64,000 nt of DNA from Apodemus sylvaticus (GCF_947179515.1 NC_067472.1:166588275-166652274), one strand, 5' to 3'; shown: positions 47,622-60,260, numbered from the stretch's first letter. A program made the numbers and translations. The notes: generated from the letters alone by a model not told the origin.

Positions 47622-48679
47622 GAACAGCAGCGGCGGCGGCGGCGGTGGCGGCAGTGGCGGCAGTGCAGCAGTGGCTGGTCCAGCCGAAGGGCCATCAGCA
47701 GTGGAACCAAGGCGACACAGGGTCCAGTTAGTCCCTGTGCCCACGGCTACTGACCTTCGCTGGCCAGCCGGGCTGCAAGAACCTGCAGATTTACGGTGCC
47801 TTTCACCACACAGAAGCCACATCAGAACTCTGCTTCCCACCATTCACTAGAGACTCGCCTCCATCTTGGTTTCGGACTCCAGAGAGATCGGAGAGACTGA
47901 GGTACACAAACATAACCCGAGGCCAACATTGAGGGGGTCTAAGCCCGACAGGCATTGGCCTGCATCTAGGCCCCGGGCTGTTCGGGGGGCCATCGGGGTG
48001 CCAACCCAGCCAGGAGGTTTTTTTGACCACGCCAGCTCGAGTGCGCTGCCATTTTGCCTACAGGACACCAGAGAGCTCTAGCAGGCACAGCCTTAACAGG
48101 CATAGCCTGAGGCTAACAAAGCGGAGTTCTAGGCCCCAACAGGCCCTGGACTGACCCCAAGAACTGGGCGGCTTGGTGGGCCATCTGTGTGTCAACCCGC
48201 CCAGGAGGTTGTTAGCCCAGCAGACTCTCCCGACATTTTCAGGGAGCGCGAGCACACACGCCCACCATCCTGGCCACCTGACAGACCCAATTAACAGTCA
48301 TAGCCCGAGGGGAACTTTACTCGGACCTTGGCCTCCCAGGCTTCTACCTGGACCCAGGGCCTGAGCAACCAGGCTAGCCTTGTGTTCACCAACCCGGTTG
48401 GGAGATTGGCTGCCCAGCAGAGTGATCAGCAGGCAGAAGAGGTCCTGGCAGCATACACCATCAGCACTCCCTGAAGGTGCAAACGGGCTCCATCAGGTTC
48501 ACAGACACAATCTGGGGCAAAGCACACTAGAGCTGCAAGGGCACCCAAGAGGAAGACAGAACATCAGCAATCAGCTACAGGGGCAACCCAGCCATATAGT
48601 GTTGCAGTAATAGCCCCAGAGCCCTTCAGGAGGCCCAAACACCAGCCAGGGACAAGACCAACTAACTCCAGAGAACAAG
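47622..48679 (+). promoter_or_regulatory. GC-rich non-monomeric L1 5'UTR with (CGG)n start
   Basis: Opens with CGG/TGG/CAG triplets (47628-47670) and continues with about 1 kb of unusually GC-rich, CpG-containing sequence that has no tandem monomer structure. It is strikingly different from its AT-rich surroundings and from the 186-bp monomers of the L1 at 3606. By position it should hold the L1 promoter. The short frames here are not genes. Confidence 0.8.
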
Positions 48680-49835
48680 ATGGCAAAGGGCAAACACAGG
48701 GACGCTACTAACAGAAATCTAGGCAATATGGCAGCATCTGAACCAAACTCTCCAACATCAGCAAGCCCTGGTCATGCCAACACACCAGAGAAACAAGATT
48801 TGGATTTAAAATCACTGATTATGATGCTGCTAGAAGAACACAAAAAGGACATAAATGAATCTCTTAAAGAAATACAGGGGAACATGAATAAGCTAGAAAC
48901 CCGTATAATGGAAACAGAAAAATCACTTAAAGAAATGCAGGAGAACTTGAGTCAAGAGGCAGAAGTCATGAAAGAGGAAACACAAAAATCTCTTAAAAAA
49001 TTACAGGAAAACACAAACAAACAAATGGTGGAACTGAGCAAAACCATCCTGGATCTAAAAACAGAAGTAGAAACAACTAAGAAATCACAAAGTGAGACAA
49101 CTTTGGAGATAGAAAACCTTGAGAAGAAACCAGGAGCCATAGATGCAAATATAAACAACAGAATACTAGAGATGGAAGAAAGAATTTCAGATGCCGAAGA
49201 TACTATAGAAACCATTGACTCAAAAGTCAAAGAAAATGCAAAATGCAAAAAGCTTGTATCCCAGAACATCCAGGAAATCCAGGATACAATGAGAAGACCA
49301 AACCTAAGGATTATAGGTATAGATGAGAGTGAAGATTTACAACTGAAAGGGCCAGCAAATATCTAACAAAATTATGGACGAAAACTTTCGCAACTTAAAG
49401 AGAGAGATACCTATGAATATACAAGAAGCCTACAGAACTCCAAACAGACTGGATCTGAGCAGAAATACCTCTCGCCACATGATAATTAAAACCCCAAATG
49501 CACTAAACAAAGAAAGAATATTAAAGGCAGTAAGAGAAAAAGGCCCAGTAACATATAAAGTAAGACCTATCAGAATCACACCAGATTTCTAACCAGAGAC
49601 CATGAAAGCTAGAAGATCCTAGGCAGATCTCATGCAGAATCTAAGAGAACACAAATGTCAGCCAAGACTACTATACCCAGCAAAACTCTCAATCACAATA
49701 GATGGAGAAACCAAGACATTCCATGACAAAACCAAATTTACACAATATCTTTCCACAAACCCAGCTCTACAAAGAATAATAGGAGGAAAACTCCAATACA
49801 AGGAGGGAAACTACACCCTGGAAAAAGGAAGATAG
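48680..49835 (+). pseudogene. L1 ORF1, one frameshift and two nonsense codons
   Basis: Starts at the canonical ATG (MAKGKHRD). The coiled-coil repeat region (KSLKEMQEN heptads) and the start of the RNA-binding domain are open for 228 codons to 49366. A small deletion near 49362 (ATATCTAACAAA) shifts the frame. The C-terminal domain continues at 49374, with TAA ending that stretch at 49590-49592 and a Trp codon changed to TAG at 49620-49622. It ends at the natural stop at 49835. Confidence 0.9.
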
Positions 49836-49896
49836 TAACCTTCCTTCATCAAACCTAAAAGAAGATAATCACTCAAATATAAAAATAACATCAAAA

Positions 49897-52800
49897 ATGA
49901 CAGGAAGTAATAATCTCTATTCCTTAATATCTCTTAACATCAATGGACTCAATTACCCAATAAAAAGACATAGACTAACAGACTGGATAAGGAAATAGGA
50001 CCCTACATTTTGCTGCATACAGGAAACACACCTAAATGTCAAAGACAAAAACTACCTTAGAGTAAAAGGCTGGAAGACAATTTTACAAGCCAATGGTCTC
50101 AGGAAACGAGCTGGAGTAGCCATTCTAATATCAGATAAAATCGACTTTCAACCTAAAGTCATCAAAAGAGACACTGAGGGACACTTCTTGCTGGTCAAAG
50201 GAAAAATCCACCAAGAAGAACTTTCAATTCTGAACATCTATGCTCCAAATACAAGGGCACCCTCATTCGTAAAAGAAACTTTACTAAAGCTCAAAGCACA
50301 CATTGCACCTAACACAATAATTGTGGGGGACTTCAACACTCCACTCTCCTCAATGGACCGATCAGGAAAACAGAAACTAAACAGGGACACAGTAAAACTA
50401 CTTGAAGCTTTAGACCAATTGGATTTGACGGATATTTATAGAACATTTCACCCTAAAGCAAAAGAATATACCTTTTTCTCAGCACCTCATGGTACCTTCT
50501 CCAAAATCGACCATAAAATTGGTCACAAGAAAGACCTCAACAAATACAAGAAGATCGAACTAATCCCATGCCTCCTATCAGATCACTATGGTGTAAGAGT
50601 GGTTTTCAATAGCAACAAAAACAACAGAAAGCCCACATACACATGGAGGCTGAACAATACTCTACTCAATGACACCTTGGCCAAAGAAGAAATAAAGAAA
50701 GAAATCGGAGACTTTTTAGAATTTAATGAAAGTAAAGGCACAACATACCCAAATCTTTGGGACATAATGAAAGCAGTGCTAAGAGGAAAACTCATATCCA
50801 TGAGTGCTTCCAAAAAGAAAATGGAGAGAGCATATACTAGCAACTTAGTGACACACCTGAAAGCCCTGGAACAAAAAGAAGCTATTTCACCCAGGAGGAG
50901 TAGAAGACAGGAAATCATCAAACTCAAGGCTGAAATCAATCAAGTGGAAACAAAGAGAACCATGCAAAGAACCAACGAGTCCAAGAGCTGGTTCTTTGAG
51001 AAAATCAACAAGATAGATAAACCCTTAGCCAGACTGACCAAAGGGCACGGAGAAAGTATCCAAATCAACAAAATTAGAAATGAAAAGGGAGATATTACAA
51101 AAGAAACTGAGGAAATCCAAAAAATCATCAGATCCTACTACAAAAGCCTATACTCAACACAACTGGAGAATCTGGAGGAAATGGACAATTTCCTAGACAG
51201 ATACCAAATACCAAAATTAAGTCAGGACCAAATACATCATCTAAACAGTCCCATAACCCCTAAAGAAATAGAAGGAGTCATAGAAAGTCTTCCAACCAAA
51301 AAAGCACAGGACCAGATGGTTTCAGGGCAGAATTCTATCAGACCTTCAAAGAAGACCTAACACCAATACTCTTCAAACTATTCACAAAATAGAAACAGAA
51401 GGAACCCTACCCAATTCCTTCTACGAAGCCACAATTACGCTGATACCAAAACCACACAAAGATCCAACAAAGAAAGAAAACTTCAGACCAATCTCCCTTA
51501 TGAACATCAATGCAAAAATACTCAATAAAATTCTTGCCAACCGAATCCAAGAACAAATCAAAATGATCATCCACCATGATCAAGTAGGCTTTATCCCAGG
51601 GATGCAGGGTTAGTTCAATATACGGAAATCCATCAATGCAATCCACTACATAAAAAAAAAAAAACTCAAAGAAAAAAACTACATGGTCATTTCATTGGAT
51701 GTTGAAATAGCATTTGAAAAAATTCAACATCCCTTCATGCTTAAAGTATTGGAAAGAACAGGAATTCAAGGCCCATACCTAAACATAGTAAAAACAATAT
51801 ACAGCAAACCGGTAGCCAGCATCAAACTAAATGGAGAGAAACTTGAAGCAATCCCTCTAAAATCAGGGACTAGACAGGGCTGCCCCCTTTCTCCTTATCT
51901 TTTCAATATTGTACTTGAGGTACTAGCTCGGCAATTTGACAATATAAGGAGGTCAAAGGGATACAAATTGGAAAGGAAGAAGTCAAACTATCATTATTTG
52001 CAGATGACATGATAGTCTACCTAAGTGACCCAAAAAACTCCACTAGAGAACTCCTACAGCTGATAAACAACTTCAGCAAAGTGGCAGGTAATAAAATCAA
52101 TCAAGCAAATCAGTGGCTTTCCTGTACTCAAAGGATAAGCAGGCTGAGAAAGAAATTAGGGAAATGACCCCCTTCACAATAGCCACAAACAGTATAAAGT
52201 ATCTTGGGGTGACTCTTACCAAACATGTGAAAGATCTGTATGACAAGAACTTCAAGACTCTGAAGAAGGAAGTGGAAGAAGACCTCAAAAAATGGGAAAA
52301 CCTCCCATGCTTATGGATCGGTAGAATCAATATACTTAAAATTGTCATTTTGCCAAAAGCAATATACAGATTCAATGCAATATCCATCAAAATCCCAACT
52401 CAATTCTTCACAGAGTTAGAAAGAGCAATTATCAAATTCATCTGGAATAACAAAAAGCCCAGGATAGCTAAAACTCTTCTCAGCAACAAAAGAAATTCTG
52501 GGAGAATCAGTATCCCTGACCTCAAGCAATACTATAGAGCAATAGTGTTAAAACTGCATGGTATTGGTACAGTGAGAGGCAGGCAGATCAATGGAACAGG
52601 ATTGTAGATCCAGAAATGAACCCACACACCTATGGCCACTTGATCCTCGACAAAGGGGCTGAAAACATCCAATGGAAAAAAGATAGCCTTCTCAACAAAT
52701 GGTGCTGGTTCAACTGGAGGTCAGCATGCAGAACAATGTGAATTGATCCATCCTTGTCTCCTTGTACTAAGCTCAAATCCAAATGGATCAAGGACCTCCA

Positions 52801-53715
52801 CATAAAGCCAGACACTCTGAAGCTAATAGAAAAGAAACTGGGGAAGACCCTTGAGGACATCAGTACAGGGAGAAAGTTTCTGAACAGAACACCAATAGCA
52901 TATGCTCTGAGATCAAGAATTGACAAATGGGACCTCATAAAATTACAAAGTTTCTGTATGGCAAAGGACACAATCAAAGGACAAATCGGCAACCAACAAA
53001 TTGGGAAAAGATCTTCACCAATCCTACATCAGATAGTGGGCTAATATCCAATATATATAAAGAACTCAAGAAGTTAGACTCCAGAAAACCAAACAACCCT
53101 ATTAAAAGAGTTAAGCAAAGAATTCTCACCTGAAGAACTTCTGATGGCAGAGAAGCATCTTAAAAAATGATCAACTTCAATAGTCATTAGGGAAATGCAA
53201 ATCAAAACAACCCTGAGATTTCACCTTACACAAGTCAGAATGGCTAAGATTAAAAACTCAGAAAACAGTAGGTGTTGGCGAGGCTGTGGAGAAAGAGGAA
53301 CACTACTTCACCGCTGGTGGGGTTGCAAATTGGTACAACCACTCTGGAAATCAGTCTGGCTGGCGGTTCCTCCGAAAACTGGGCACCTCACTTCCAGGAG
53401 ATCCTGCTATACCACTCCTGGGCATATACCCAAAAGATTCCCCAGCATGTAATAAGGATACATGTTGTACTGTGTTCATAGCAGCCCTATTTATAATTGC
53501 CAGATGTTGGAAAGAGCCCAGTTATCCCTCAACAGAGGAGTGGATGCAAAAAATGTGGAATATATTGTACAATGGAGTACTATTCAGCCATTAGAAACAA
53601 TGAATTCATGAAATTCTTAGGCAAATGGATGGAGCTGGAGAACATCATACTAAGTGAGGTAACCCAGACTCAAAAGATGAATCATGGTATGCACTCAATA
53701 ATAAGTGGATATTAA
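49897..53715 (+). pseudogene. L1 ORF2, long intact endonuclease part but broken overall
   Basis: The start ATG is at 49897; a Gln-to-stop change (TAG) occurs at 49996. The same frame is then open to 51360, covering most of the endonuclease domain (GDFNTPLSSMDRS, APHGTFSKIDHKIGHK) and linker. A one-base loss near 51300 shifts the frame in the KKSTGPDGF block. The reverse transcriptase shows an intact FADD motif near 51998-52012 and an RQGCPLSPYLFN block at 51868-51915. The C-terminal part is split by further shifts before the natural stop at 53713-53715. Confidence 0.9.
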
Positions 53716-53980
53716 CCTAGAAAACTGGAATACCCAAAACATAATCCACACATCAAATGAGGTACAAGAAGAACGGCGGAGTGGCCCCTTGTTCTGGAAA
53801 GACTCAGTGAAGCAATATAGAACAAAATCAGGACAGGGATGTGTGAAGGGTTGGGTGGGAAAACAGGGGGAGGGAAGGGGGCTGATGGGACTTTGATGGA
53901 GTGGGGGTCCAGAAAGGGGGAAATCATTTGAAATGTAAATAAATTAAAAAATTCAAAACCTCAAAAAAAAAAAAACCTAC

Positions 53981-55200
53981 ATAAGGCTGATATGAACATA
54001 GTGGAACATGTGTCCTTATTACATGTTGGAGCATCTTCTTAGTATATGCCCAGGAGTGGTATAGCTGGTTCCTCAGGTAGTACTATGTGAAATTTTCTGA
54101 GAAACTACCAAACTGATTTCCATAATGGTTTTACAAGCTTGAAATCCCACCAACAATTGGAGTGTCCCACTTTCTCAGCATCCTCTCTAGCATCTGCTGT
54201 CCTCTGAGTTTTTGATCCTAATAATTCTGACTGGTGTGGGGTGTATTCTTAGGATTCCTTTGATTTGCATTTCTCTGATGATTAAGGATATTGATTATTT
54301 CATTAGATGTTTCTCGGGCATCCAGTATTCCTCAGTTGAGAATTCTTCATTTAGCTCTGTACCCCATTTTTTAATAAGGTTTGGGAGATTTGTTCTATAA
54401 TTTTGTGAAGATAATTACTGGCCCTTTAAGTTCAGAGTCCTCACTCTTTTTTAAAGGCTTCTACTTGTTTACTTGTGTACTCCTGTATTTCTTTAAGGGA
54501 GTTATTTATGTCCTTCTTTAAATCCTCTATCATCACCATGAGATGTGATTTTAAGTCAGAGTCTTACTTTTTTGGTGTGTTGTGTTATGAATGGATTTCT
54601 GTGATGGGAGAGCTTGGTTCTGATGATGCCAAGTAGCCTTGGTTTCTCTGCTTATATTCTTGCCCTTGCCTTTTGCCATCTGGTTATCTCTGGTTTAGCT
54701 GGTCTTGCTGCTTCTGACTGTGGCTTGTCCTTTCTGTCATTCTGCGTGTCAACACTCCTGGGAGACCTGCTTTCTCACAGTGGGATCTGGGTTTGGGGAG
54801 CTATGGCACAGGGTCAGCTCCAGGAGCAGATGGAACCTGGCAGGATCCTGTTCCAGGCTGCTCCTCAGTTCCTGTGTCCTGAGTACTCTGGGGTTGGTCC
54901 TTTGTAGTAGAAGTTGTGGTTCTACCTGTTCTCTCAGGTGTGGCAACACTCCTATGAGACGAGCTCTCTCCTGGCAGGACCTGGGTATGGAGAGCTGTGG
55001 CAAAGGGTCAGCTCCAGGCACAGATAGAAACTGGAAGGATCCATCCCAGGCTGCTCCTCAGTTCCCATGTCCTGAGGGTTCCAAACATGTCCTTTGGAGC
55101 AGAAGTGGTGGTCCTACATGTACTCACAGGTGTGCCAGTCCTTCTCAGAGATCAGCTTTCTCTGAGCCTAATCTGGATACGGAGAGATTTCAACAAATTT
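53981..55200 (-). mobile_element. Old minus-strand L1, 5' part, with internal deletion and monomers
   Basis: Continuation of the element at 46861-47621. 53992 to about 54383 is ORF2 C-terminal sequence; near 54385 it jumps directly into ORF1 C-terminal sequence, so most of ORF2 and part of ORF1 are deleted. The ORF1 start lies near 54680. From about 54690 to 55200 the 5'UTR shows roughly 190-bp tandem units, with anchors of the CAACACTCCT type near 54749, 54944 and 55135. Those short frames are not genes. Confidence 0.78.
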
Positions 55201-55339
55201 TTATAGGCATGTGTGGCTACAGGAGTTAGAAATGATTAAAGCACAAAAAGATCTTTTATATCTCTTCATTTCCATTTCTTTCTGTCAGAACTGTGTCTCA
55301 GGAGTTAATGTCATCATATTTCTATTCTAAATGAAATTT

Positions 55340-56348
55340 AGAGTGAAATATGAAGAATGGAATACATGTGGTGAAATGGATACACTCTATAGAACTCAAA
55401 AAGATCAACACGCTGAATGTCCCAACTGAGTATACCTCAGTCTCACTTGAGAAGGAGCAGAAACAAGGGGGAAGAAGAGGGATCTGGGAGGGAAAGTAGA
55501 TAGGGGTTGGAGGTGGAGAGGGGAGCATGATCTGGTATTGTGTGGGGGAAAGGGACTGGCCCCTGAGGGCCAGCCAAAAGCATGGAAATGGGCAACCTCA
55601 TGAGGCAGCAGGTTGGGGGACCCTCTAGAGGTGAGACTCTCAGGCCTCAAGGGGCTGAACTTTAGATTCCCTACAGTGGGGAGAGGGAACTTGTAGAGCC
55701 TACCTCCAACAGAAAGATAGGGCATCGAATGAGAGATGGGATTGACATCCCACAGTCAAATTTCTGACGCATAATTGTTCCTGTCTGAAAGAACTGCAGG
55801 GATGGAAGTGGAGAGAAGGATGAGGACAGATGGTTCAGCAACAGGCCCAAAGTGAGTTCCAGATCAGTGGGAGGTCCCAAGGCCAGACACTCTTACTGAA
55901 GCCATGGAGTGCTCATAAAAATGGACCTATCATGACTACCTTCCTAAAGACCCAACAAGCAGCTGAGAGAGTCTGATGCAGATATTTGCACCTAACCAAT
56001 GGACAGATGATGCTGACCCCTGTGGTTGAATTAGAGAAAAGCTGGAAGAAGTACTGTAGGAGGACCAGCACTCTCAATTAGCCTGGACCCCCAAAGATCT
56101 ATCAAACACTGGACCACCCACCAGGACACATATGGCAGCTGATATGAGGGCCATAAAACATATATAGCAGAGGACTGCCAGGCCTGGCTTCAGTGAGAAA
56201 AGATGGCACCTAACCCTCAAGACACTGGAGGCTCCAGGGAGTTTAGATGTCTGATGAGGTTGGAGGTGTGTGGTGGGTAAATCCTTTTGGAGACAGGAGA
56301 TACAGAGGAGGTATGGACCAGGAGGGGAATAAAATCTGAATTGTAAAA

Positions 56349-56395
<47 letters not shown>

Positions 56396-56405
56396 ATGAT
56401 TTAAT
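55340..56405 (+). mobile_element. Old L1 3'UTR with (AAAT)n tail
   Basis: G/A-rich 3'UTR with the usual block order (CCAATGGACAGATGATGC, GCAGAGGACTGCC, GGAATAAAATCTGAATTG), ending in about 14 AAAT units (56344-56397). Only the 3'UTR remains. Confidence 0.72.
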
Positions 56406-56759
56406 AAAAGGAATGAGTGAAACCAGCACAGCTTTGTTGTGCTGCAGTAGCAAAGCTGAAAGTAGAGTCATCTCAACCTTTTTCACCAAGATATGGCCCT
56501 GCAGGATTTAGAGTTTGTCTTATTAGAATTTGATTTTGTTTTAGCCCAATATTTCCTCATCATGTCCCATTCCTCATTTTGGAATGTTAATGTATGACCT
56601 GTGCCTTTACATGTTGTAAACATTTATAGTCTTTGATATGACCAGGGCTTACAATTATCAGCTTACCTTAAGTCTCAGCTAAAACTTTAGATGTTTAGAT
56701 AGCCATGAGACTGTGATAGATGATGGGGATTTTTTTTTTTTGCTGGTCCATTTCTTTAT
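56406..56759. other. No gene recognised
   Basis: AT-rich, with a T12 run at 56731-56742. Confidence 0.5.
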
Positions 56760-57115
56760 TCCTTTATCATTCTAAATTCCAGACCAGAGTTCATTAGGGG
56801 ACCTCATTGAAAAGCTGGCTTAAGAACCCTGAAACTAGTTGACCTAGATAAGACCCAGTCACCAACATTAACTTCCTCGCTCAACGCCTTGTGTCAAAAT
56901 ATGATTGGTCAATGCAGCAAGCAGTCTACCCTGCTACTCTTGCCTTGTATTCCCATCCTATAAAAACGAACAATCTCCCTTTGTGCCATGGTTCAGATTT
57001 TGAGCTGGCCACCTCCCTACCTGCACAGAAAATAGCTTTTCTTTTTAAGTTACTGTGTTTGAAATTAGTTTTCTCAGCTTCCAACCCAAACCCAACAAAA
57101 CCATAATAACCACTA
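56760..57115 (+). promoter_or_regulatory. Possible LTR-type promoter remnant
   Basis: GATTGGTCAATG (CCAAT-like, 56911-56922) is followed about 35 bases later by CCTATAAAAAC (56956-56966), the CCAAT-then-TATA layout of many ERV U3 regions. Downstream is a T-rich stretch. Ends, TSD and poly(A) signal are not convincing, so this is a tentative call. Confidence 0.3.
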
Positions 57116-57456
57116 ATGGCCAGTCATGTAATCAGTCAGACCTGTAAAATAAAGTCTCCATAAAAATCACAAAAGAACAGGGTTTGTAGAACATTTAATT
57201 TAACTATGTACTAGGAGGGTGGTACTCCCTGATGGGGACTTTTGAAGTGGGACTGAATGCATTTTCCATTATATGGTTAGAAGCCTACGGAAGCCAATGT
57301 GTGAATCTGTGGATTTGAATGAGAATGGCCCAAATATTCTCATGTATTTGATTTGAATGAAAAGTTTGAAATTGGTGAATGTTTTGGGAAAGATCATGAG
57401 GTGAGGCCTACTTGAAGGAGGAATGTCGTTTGGGGTGGGCTTTTGAGGTTTAAAAC
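57116..57456. other. No gene recognised
   Basis: No supported feature. Confidence 0.5.
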
Positions 57457-57840
57457 TTGTGCCACTCTCTGTTAGCACTCTCACTGTCCTTCTATCACTT
57501 TCTGACTCTGTCAGTTTCTGTATCTGTTTGTCTCTCTCTGCCCCTGTCTCTCTGTCTCTCTGAAGTCTCTGTTTCTCTATCTCCCTGTCTCTGTCTCTGT
57601 CTCTGTCTCTGTCTCTATCTGCCTCTGTCTCTCTCTACCTCTCTTCTTCATGCTTGTGCATCAGATGTAAACTTTCACCTACTTCTCCAGTACCATGCTT
57701 GTCTGTTGTTATGGTCTTTCTCAAGATAGTTATGGACTATGACATTTTGGAACTATGGGTCCCCAGATTCACCATTTTCTTTTATAAGTTGCCTTCTTCA
57801 TGGTGTCTTGTGACAGCCATGGAAAATGAACTAAGATGAT
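57457..57840 (-). repeat. Rodent repeat with (TCTCTG)n tract, copy 3, reverse orientation
   Basis: The pyrimidine tract at 57500-57640 is followed by CTTCATGCTTGTGCATCAG...CATGCTTGTCTGTTGTTATGG and ends near 57838. This is the reverse complement of the left arm at 12230-12428. Confidence 0.55.
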
Positions 57841-57939
57841 GATTTTGCTTCATCTTATATTTATGTTACTCTATAGTATTGAGCTATGCTTTTTTCAGTC
57901 CCTTACTCACCAAAAACTTATCAACAGTTGATATAGTTG

Positions 57940-57941
<2 letters not shown>

Positions 57942-57983
<42 letters not shown>
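57942..57983. repeat. (TA)n microsatellite
   Basis: About 20 TA units. Confidence 0.95.
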
Positions 57984-57985
<2 letters not shown>

Positions 57986-58311
57986 TCTAAAATACTTTCT
58001 ACTTATGAGATTGTATTAGTTTTTCCTCCTTTCATTTATCTTACTTAACATAGCATGATGTACATTAAATCACCTATACTACAGCAAATGACCAGGAATC
58101 CTTGTTCTGTATGTGACTGCCACAGTATCATGCCTAATTCCTCCATTATTTCTTGTCGTTATAATTCTCTGCATTAACTCTTGGGAATAAATTATTCAAT
58201 AAACTTTAAAATTATGTCATTTTTACACTGATATATGCTTGACAATAAATTAATTTTGAATTGATATGAGTTTTCTTTTAAATAGGCATCTGGTACTATT
58301 TGTAGGTCTTT

Positions 58312-58476
58312 TTTGTTTGTTTGTTTGGTTTTGGTTTTTTGAGACAGAGTTTCTCTGTGTAGCCATGGCTGTCCTGGAACTCACTCTGTAGACCAGGCTG
58401 GCCTTGAATTCAGAAATCCACCTGCCTCTGCCTCCAAGTGCTGCGATTAAAGGCATGCACCACCACTGCCCTGCTC
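58312..58476 (-). mobile_element. B1 SINE with exact TSD
   Basis: 7SL-derived SINE. Minus-strand order: GGGCAGTGGTGGTGCATGCC, GCAGAGGCAGGTGG, GGCCAGCCTGGTCTACAGAG, CTACACAGAGAAACTCTGTC, then A-rich tail. Exact 14-bp TSDs ATTTGTAGGTCTTT lie at 58298-58311 and 58477-58490. It supports a murine rodent source. Confidence 0.95.
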
Positions 58477-58635
58477 ATTTGTAGGTCTTTAAAAATTGTT
58501 TTGCCTTCCTTTTGTTTTTGGAATTATAATTTAATAACATAATTTCCCTTCCCTTCCCTCTCCTCAAACATTTCCATATCTCACTCCTTGCTATTTTTCA
58601 CATTAATCTTGCCACTCCTGTCACTAATTGTTGAT

Positions 58636-58796
58636 ATCTATCTATATCTATCTATGTATCATCTATCTATCTATCTATCTATCCATCCATCCATCCATCC
58701 ATCCATCCACCCACCCACCCACCCACCCACCCACCCACCCATCCATCCATCCATCCATCCATCCATCCATCCATCCATCCATCCATCCATCCATCC

Positions 58797-58890
<94 letters not shown>

Positions 58891-58906
58891 ATCTAATCTA
58901 ATCTAT
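58636..58906. repeat. Compound tetranucleotide array (CTAT/CCAT/CCAC/CCAT/CTAT)
   Basis: 271 bp, with zones of CTAT (58636-58682), CCAT (58683-58708), CCAC (58709-58740), CCAT (58741-58798) and CTAT (58799-58906, with ATCTA interruptions). Each zone differs from its neighbour by one C/T transition. The His/Pro/Ser and Tyr/Leu/Ser frames across it are artefacts. Confidence 0.96.
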
Positions 58907-59660
58907 CTCTGTGTGTATTTTTATGTATGTTCATATATAGTATGTTTGTGCTCAGTCCATGCAATTTATATTTATAGCTAACATTTTGGTATTGTATAAC
59001 CAATTTGTATGTCTTTCTAGTGAAAGACTTTCTCCCTCTCTCATCATTCCTTCGTTGCCAGTTGTTTCTCATGTAAGGCTGAGGTCTCGTTGTCTGGTCC
59101 ACATCCAGTTTGACATGTCTTTTTTGTTATCCTTGTTTAGCTCATGTTTGGGGATTCATGTTAGTGAGAGTTTACGTGTGTAGATTCTGATATTAGTTGA
59201 AGACACAATCTTGTATCAAACTTCTAGATCCTCTTGATTTTAAGGTCTTTCTGCCATCTCTGCCATGCCACCTATTCTGCAATGATACCAAAGTCTTAGA
59301 TGCAGAAATTGCATTATAGATGTACTCATTCGTAATGGGCTCTCTGTCTAAATGAAGTCCTGAGCAATAGGGTCTTACTATTAGCAACCAGGTACCTCCA
59401 TGGCTATCCTAATGGGTTCTGAGACAACAGGTCATGTCATCACTAGGTTTCTAGAGACAGCACACACACACTGTTGTCTTATTCTACATGTTCTCTTGCA
59501 TATGCATGATATTTCCCGAGAAAAGGCCCCATTCTTCCTCCCACCCCTTTTCCCTCTACCTCCATCAGAGACATCATCTGTATCCCCTCTTCCCTTCCCA
59601 AATAAACCTCCAACATGAGGCCCATTCCATGGTGTGACTTCATGGTGATACATGGCCTGG
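58907..59660 (+). repeat. Old murine interspersed repeat
   Basis: Blocks TTGTTATCCTTGTTTAGCTC, GTGTAGATTCTGATATT and GAGCAATAGGGTCTTAC belong to a common diverged rodent repeat (old L1 3'UTR-like), also seen near 39240-40110 and reversed at 29440. The family and orientation naming are uncertain. Confidence 0.45.
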
Positions 59661-60059
59661 GGAATAGATCCATCACTTACTTTCCACTTCTAGGAGGAAA
59701 GTCAAAAGAAATATCCCCTATGGTTTAGGAGTCTCTTAGACTTCTGTTGATCTTTGTATTTAAATGAATTGAATTTAAATCTCTATTTAATTTCTGTGTT
59801 AGACAATGCAAATTTAATTACATATTTATATAGATAGAATATTATTGAAGAAATACACAGCCGTTATTTGCATAACTTTCACTCATGTATGTTTTTACAC
59901 CTGGGTATTTAGCATAGGTTCTCATGCAGAATGAGCTATATTATCATTCCTATTCAATATTTTGACCGTTTGCATTTCAGTTTTCTTTTGTTCTTGTTTG
60001 GACCAATTACATATTTTATCACTACATTTTCTGTCCTTTAACATATATTAATATTTTAA
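59661..60059. other. No gene recognised
   Basis: AT-rich; no supported feature. Confidence 0.5.
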
Positions 60060-60260
60060 CATCCTTTAAAATATTAATATATGGGCAGGACCAGGGACAG
60101 ACACTCATGCAGCTTGCTAACCTGAGCACAACCTCTAGATACCAGAAGGTAGAGATGGAGAATTAACTTCTGAATAGATTCTTCTGGCTTCTGCACTTTA
60201 TTCAGAGTATCTACAAGGTTGTATTAACAAAAATACACAAGCACACAAACATATTTAAAA
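60060..60260 (+). mobile_element. Degenerate tRNA-derived SINE (B4/B2-like)
   Basis: GCTTGCTAACCTGAGCACAA near 60112 and TTCTGGCTTCTGCAC near 60181, then CA/A-rich sequence, follow the order of a rodent B2/B4-type body. Diverged; no TSD resolved. Confidence 0.4.

Larger units (their letters stand above)
47622..53980 (+). mobile_element. Near full-length L1 with GC-rich 5'UTR, inactive
   Basis: 6.36 kb: 5'UTR 47622-48679, ORF1 48680-49835, ORF2 49897-53715, 3'UTR and A-rich tail to about 53980. TSD ATAAGGCTGAT at 47611-47621 and 53981-53991. It inserted into an older L1 of opposite orientation. Both ORFs carry stops or shifts. It is the least damaged L1 in the window. Confidence 0.9.

Noticed and set aside
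47515..48364. GC-rich frames with Gly and Pro runs as a host gene first exon
   Set aside because: The region joins directly to L1 ORF1 and lies inside a TSD pair, so it is the L1 5'UTR; frames are short and overlap on both strands.
54614..55229. Cys/Ser-rich 97- and 174-codon plus-strand frames resembling secreted proteins
   Set aside because: They are antisense to L1 5'UTR monomers, whose repetition explains the repeated Cys/Ser pattern.
58588..58896. 102-codon frame rich in His, Pro, Ser, Ile and Tyr
   Set aside because: Entirely a tetranucleotide microsatellite read in frame.
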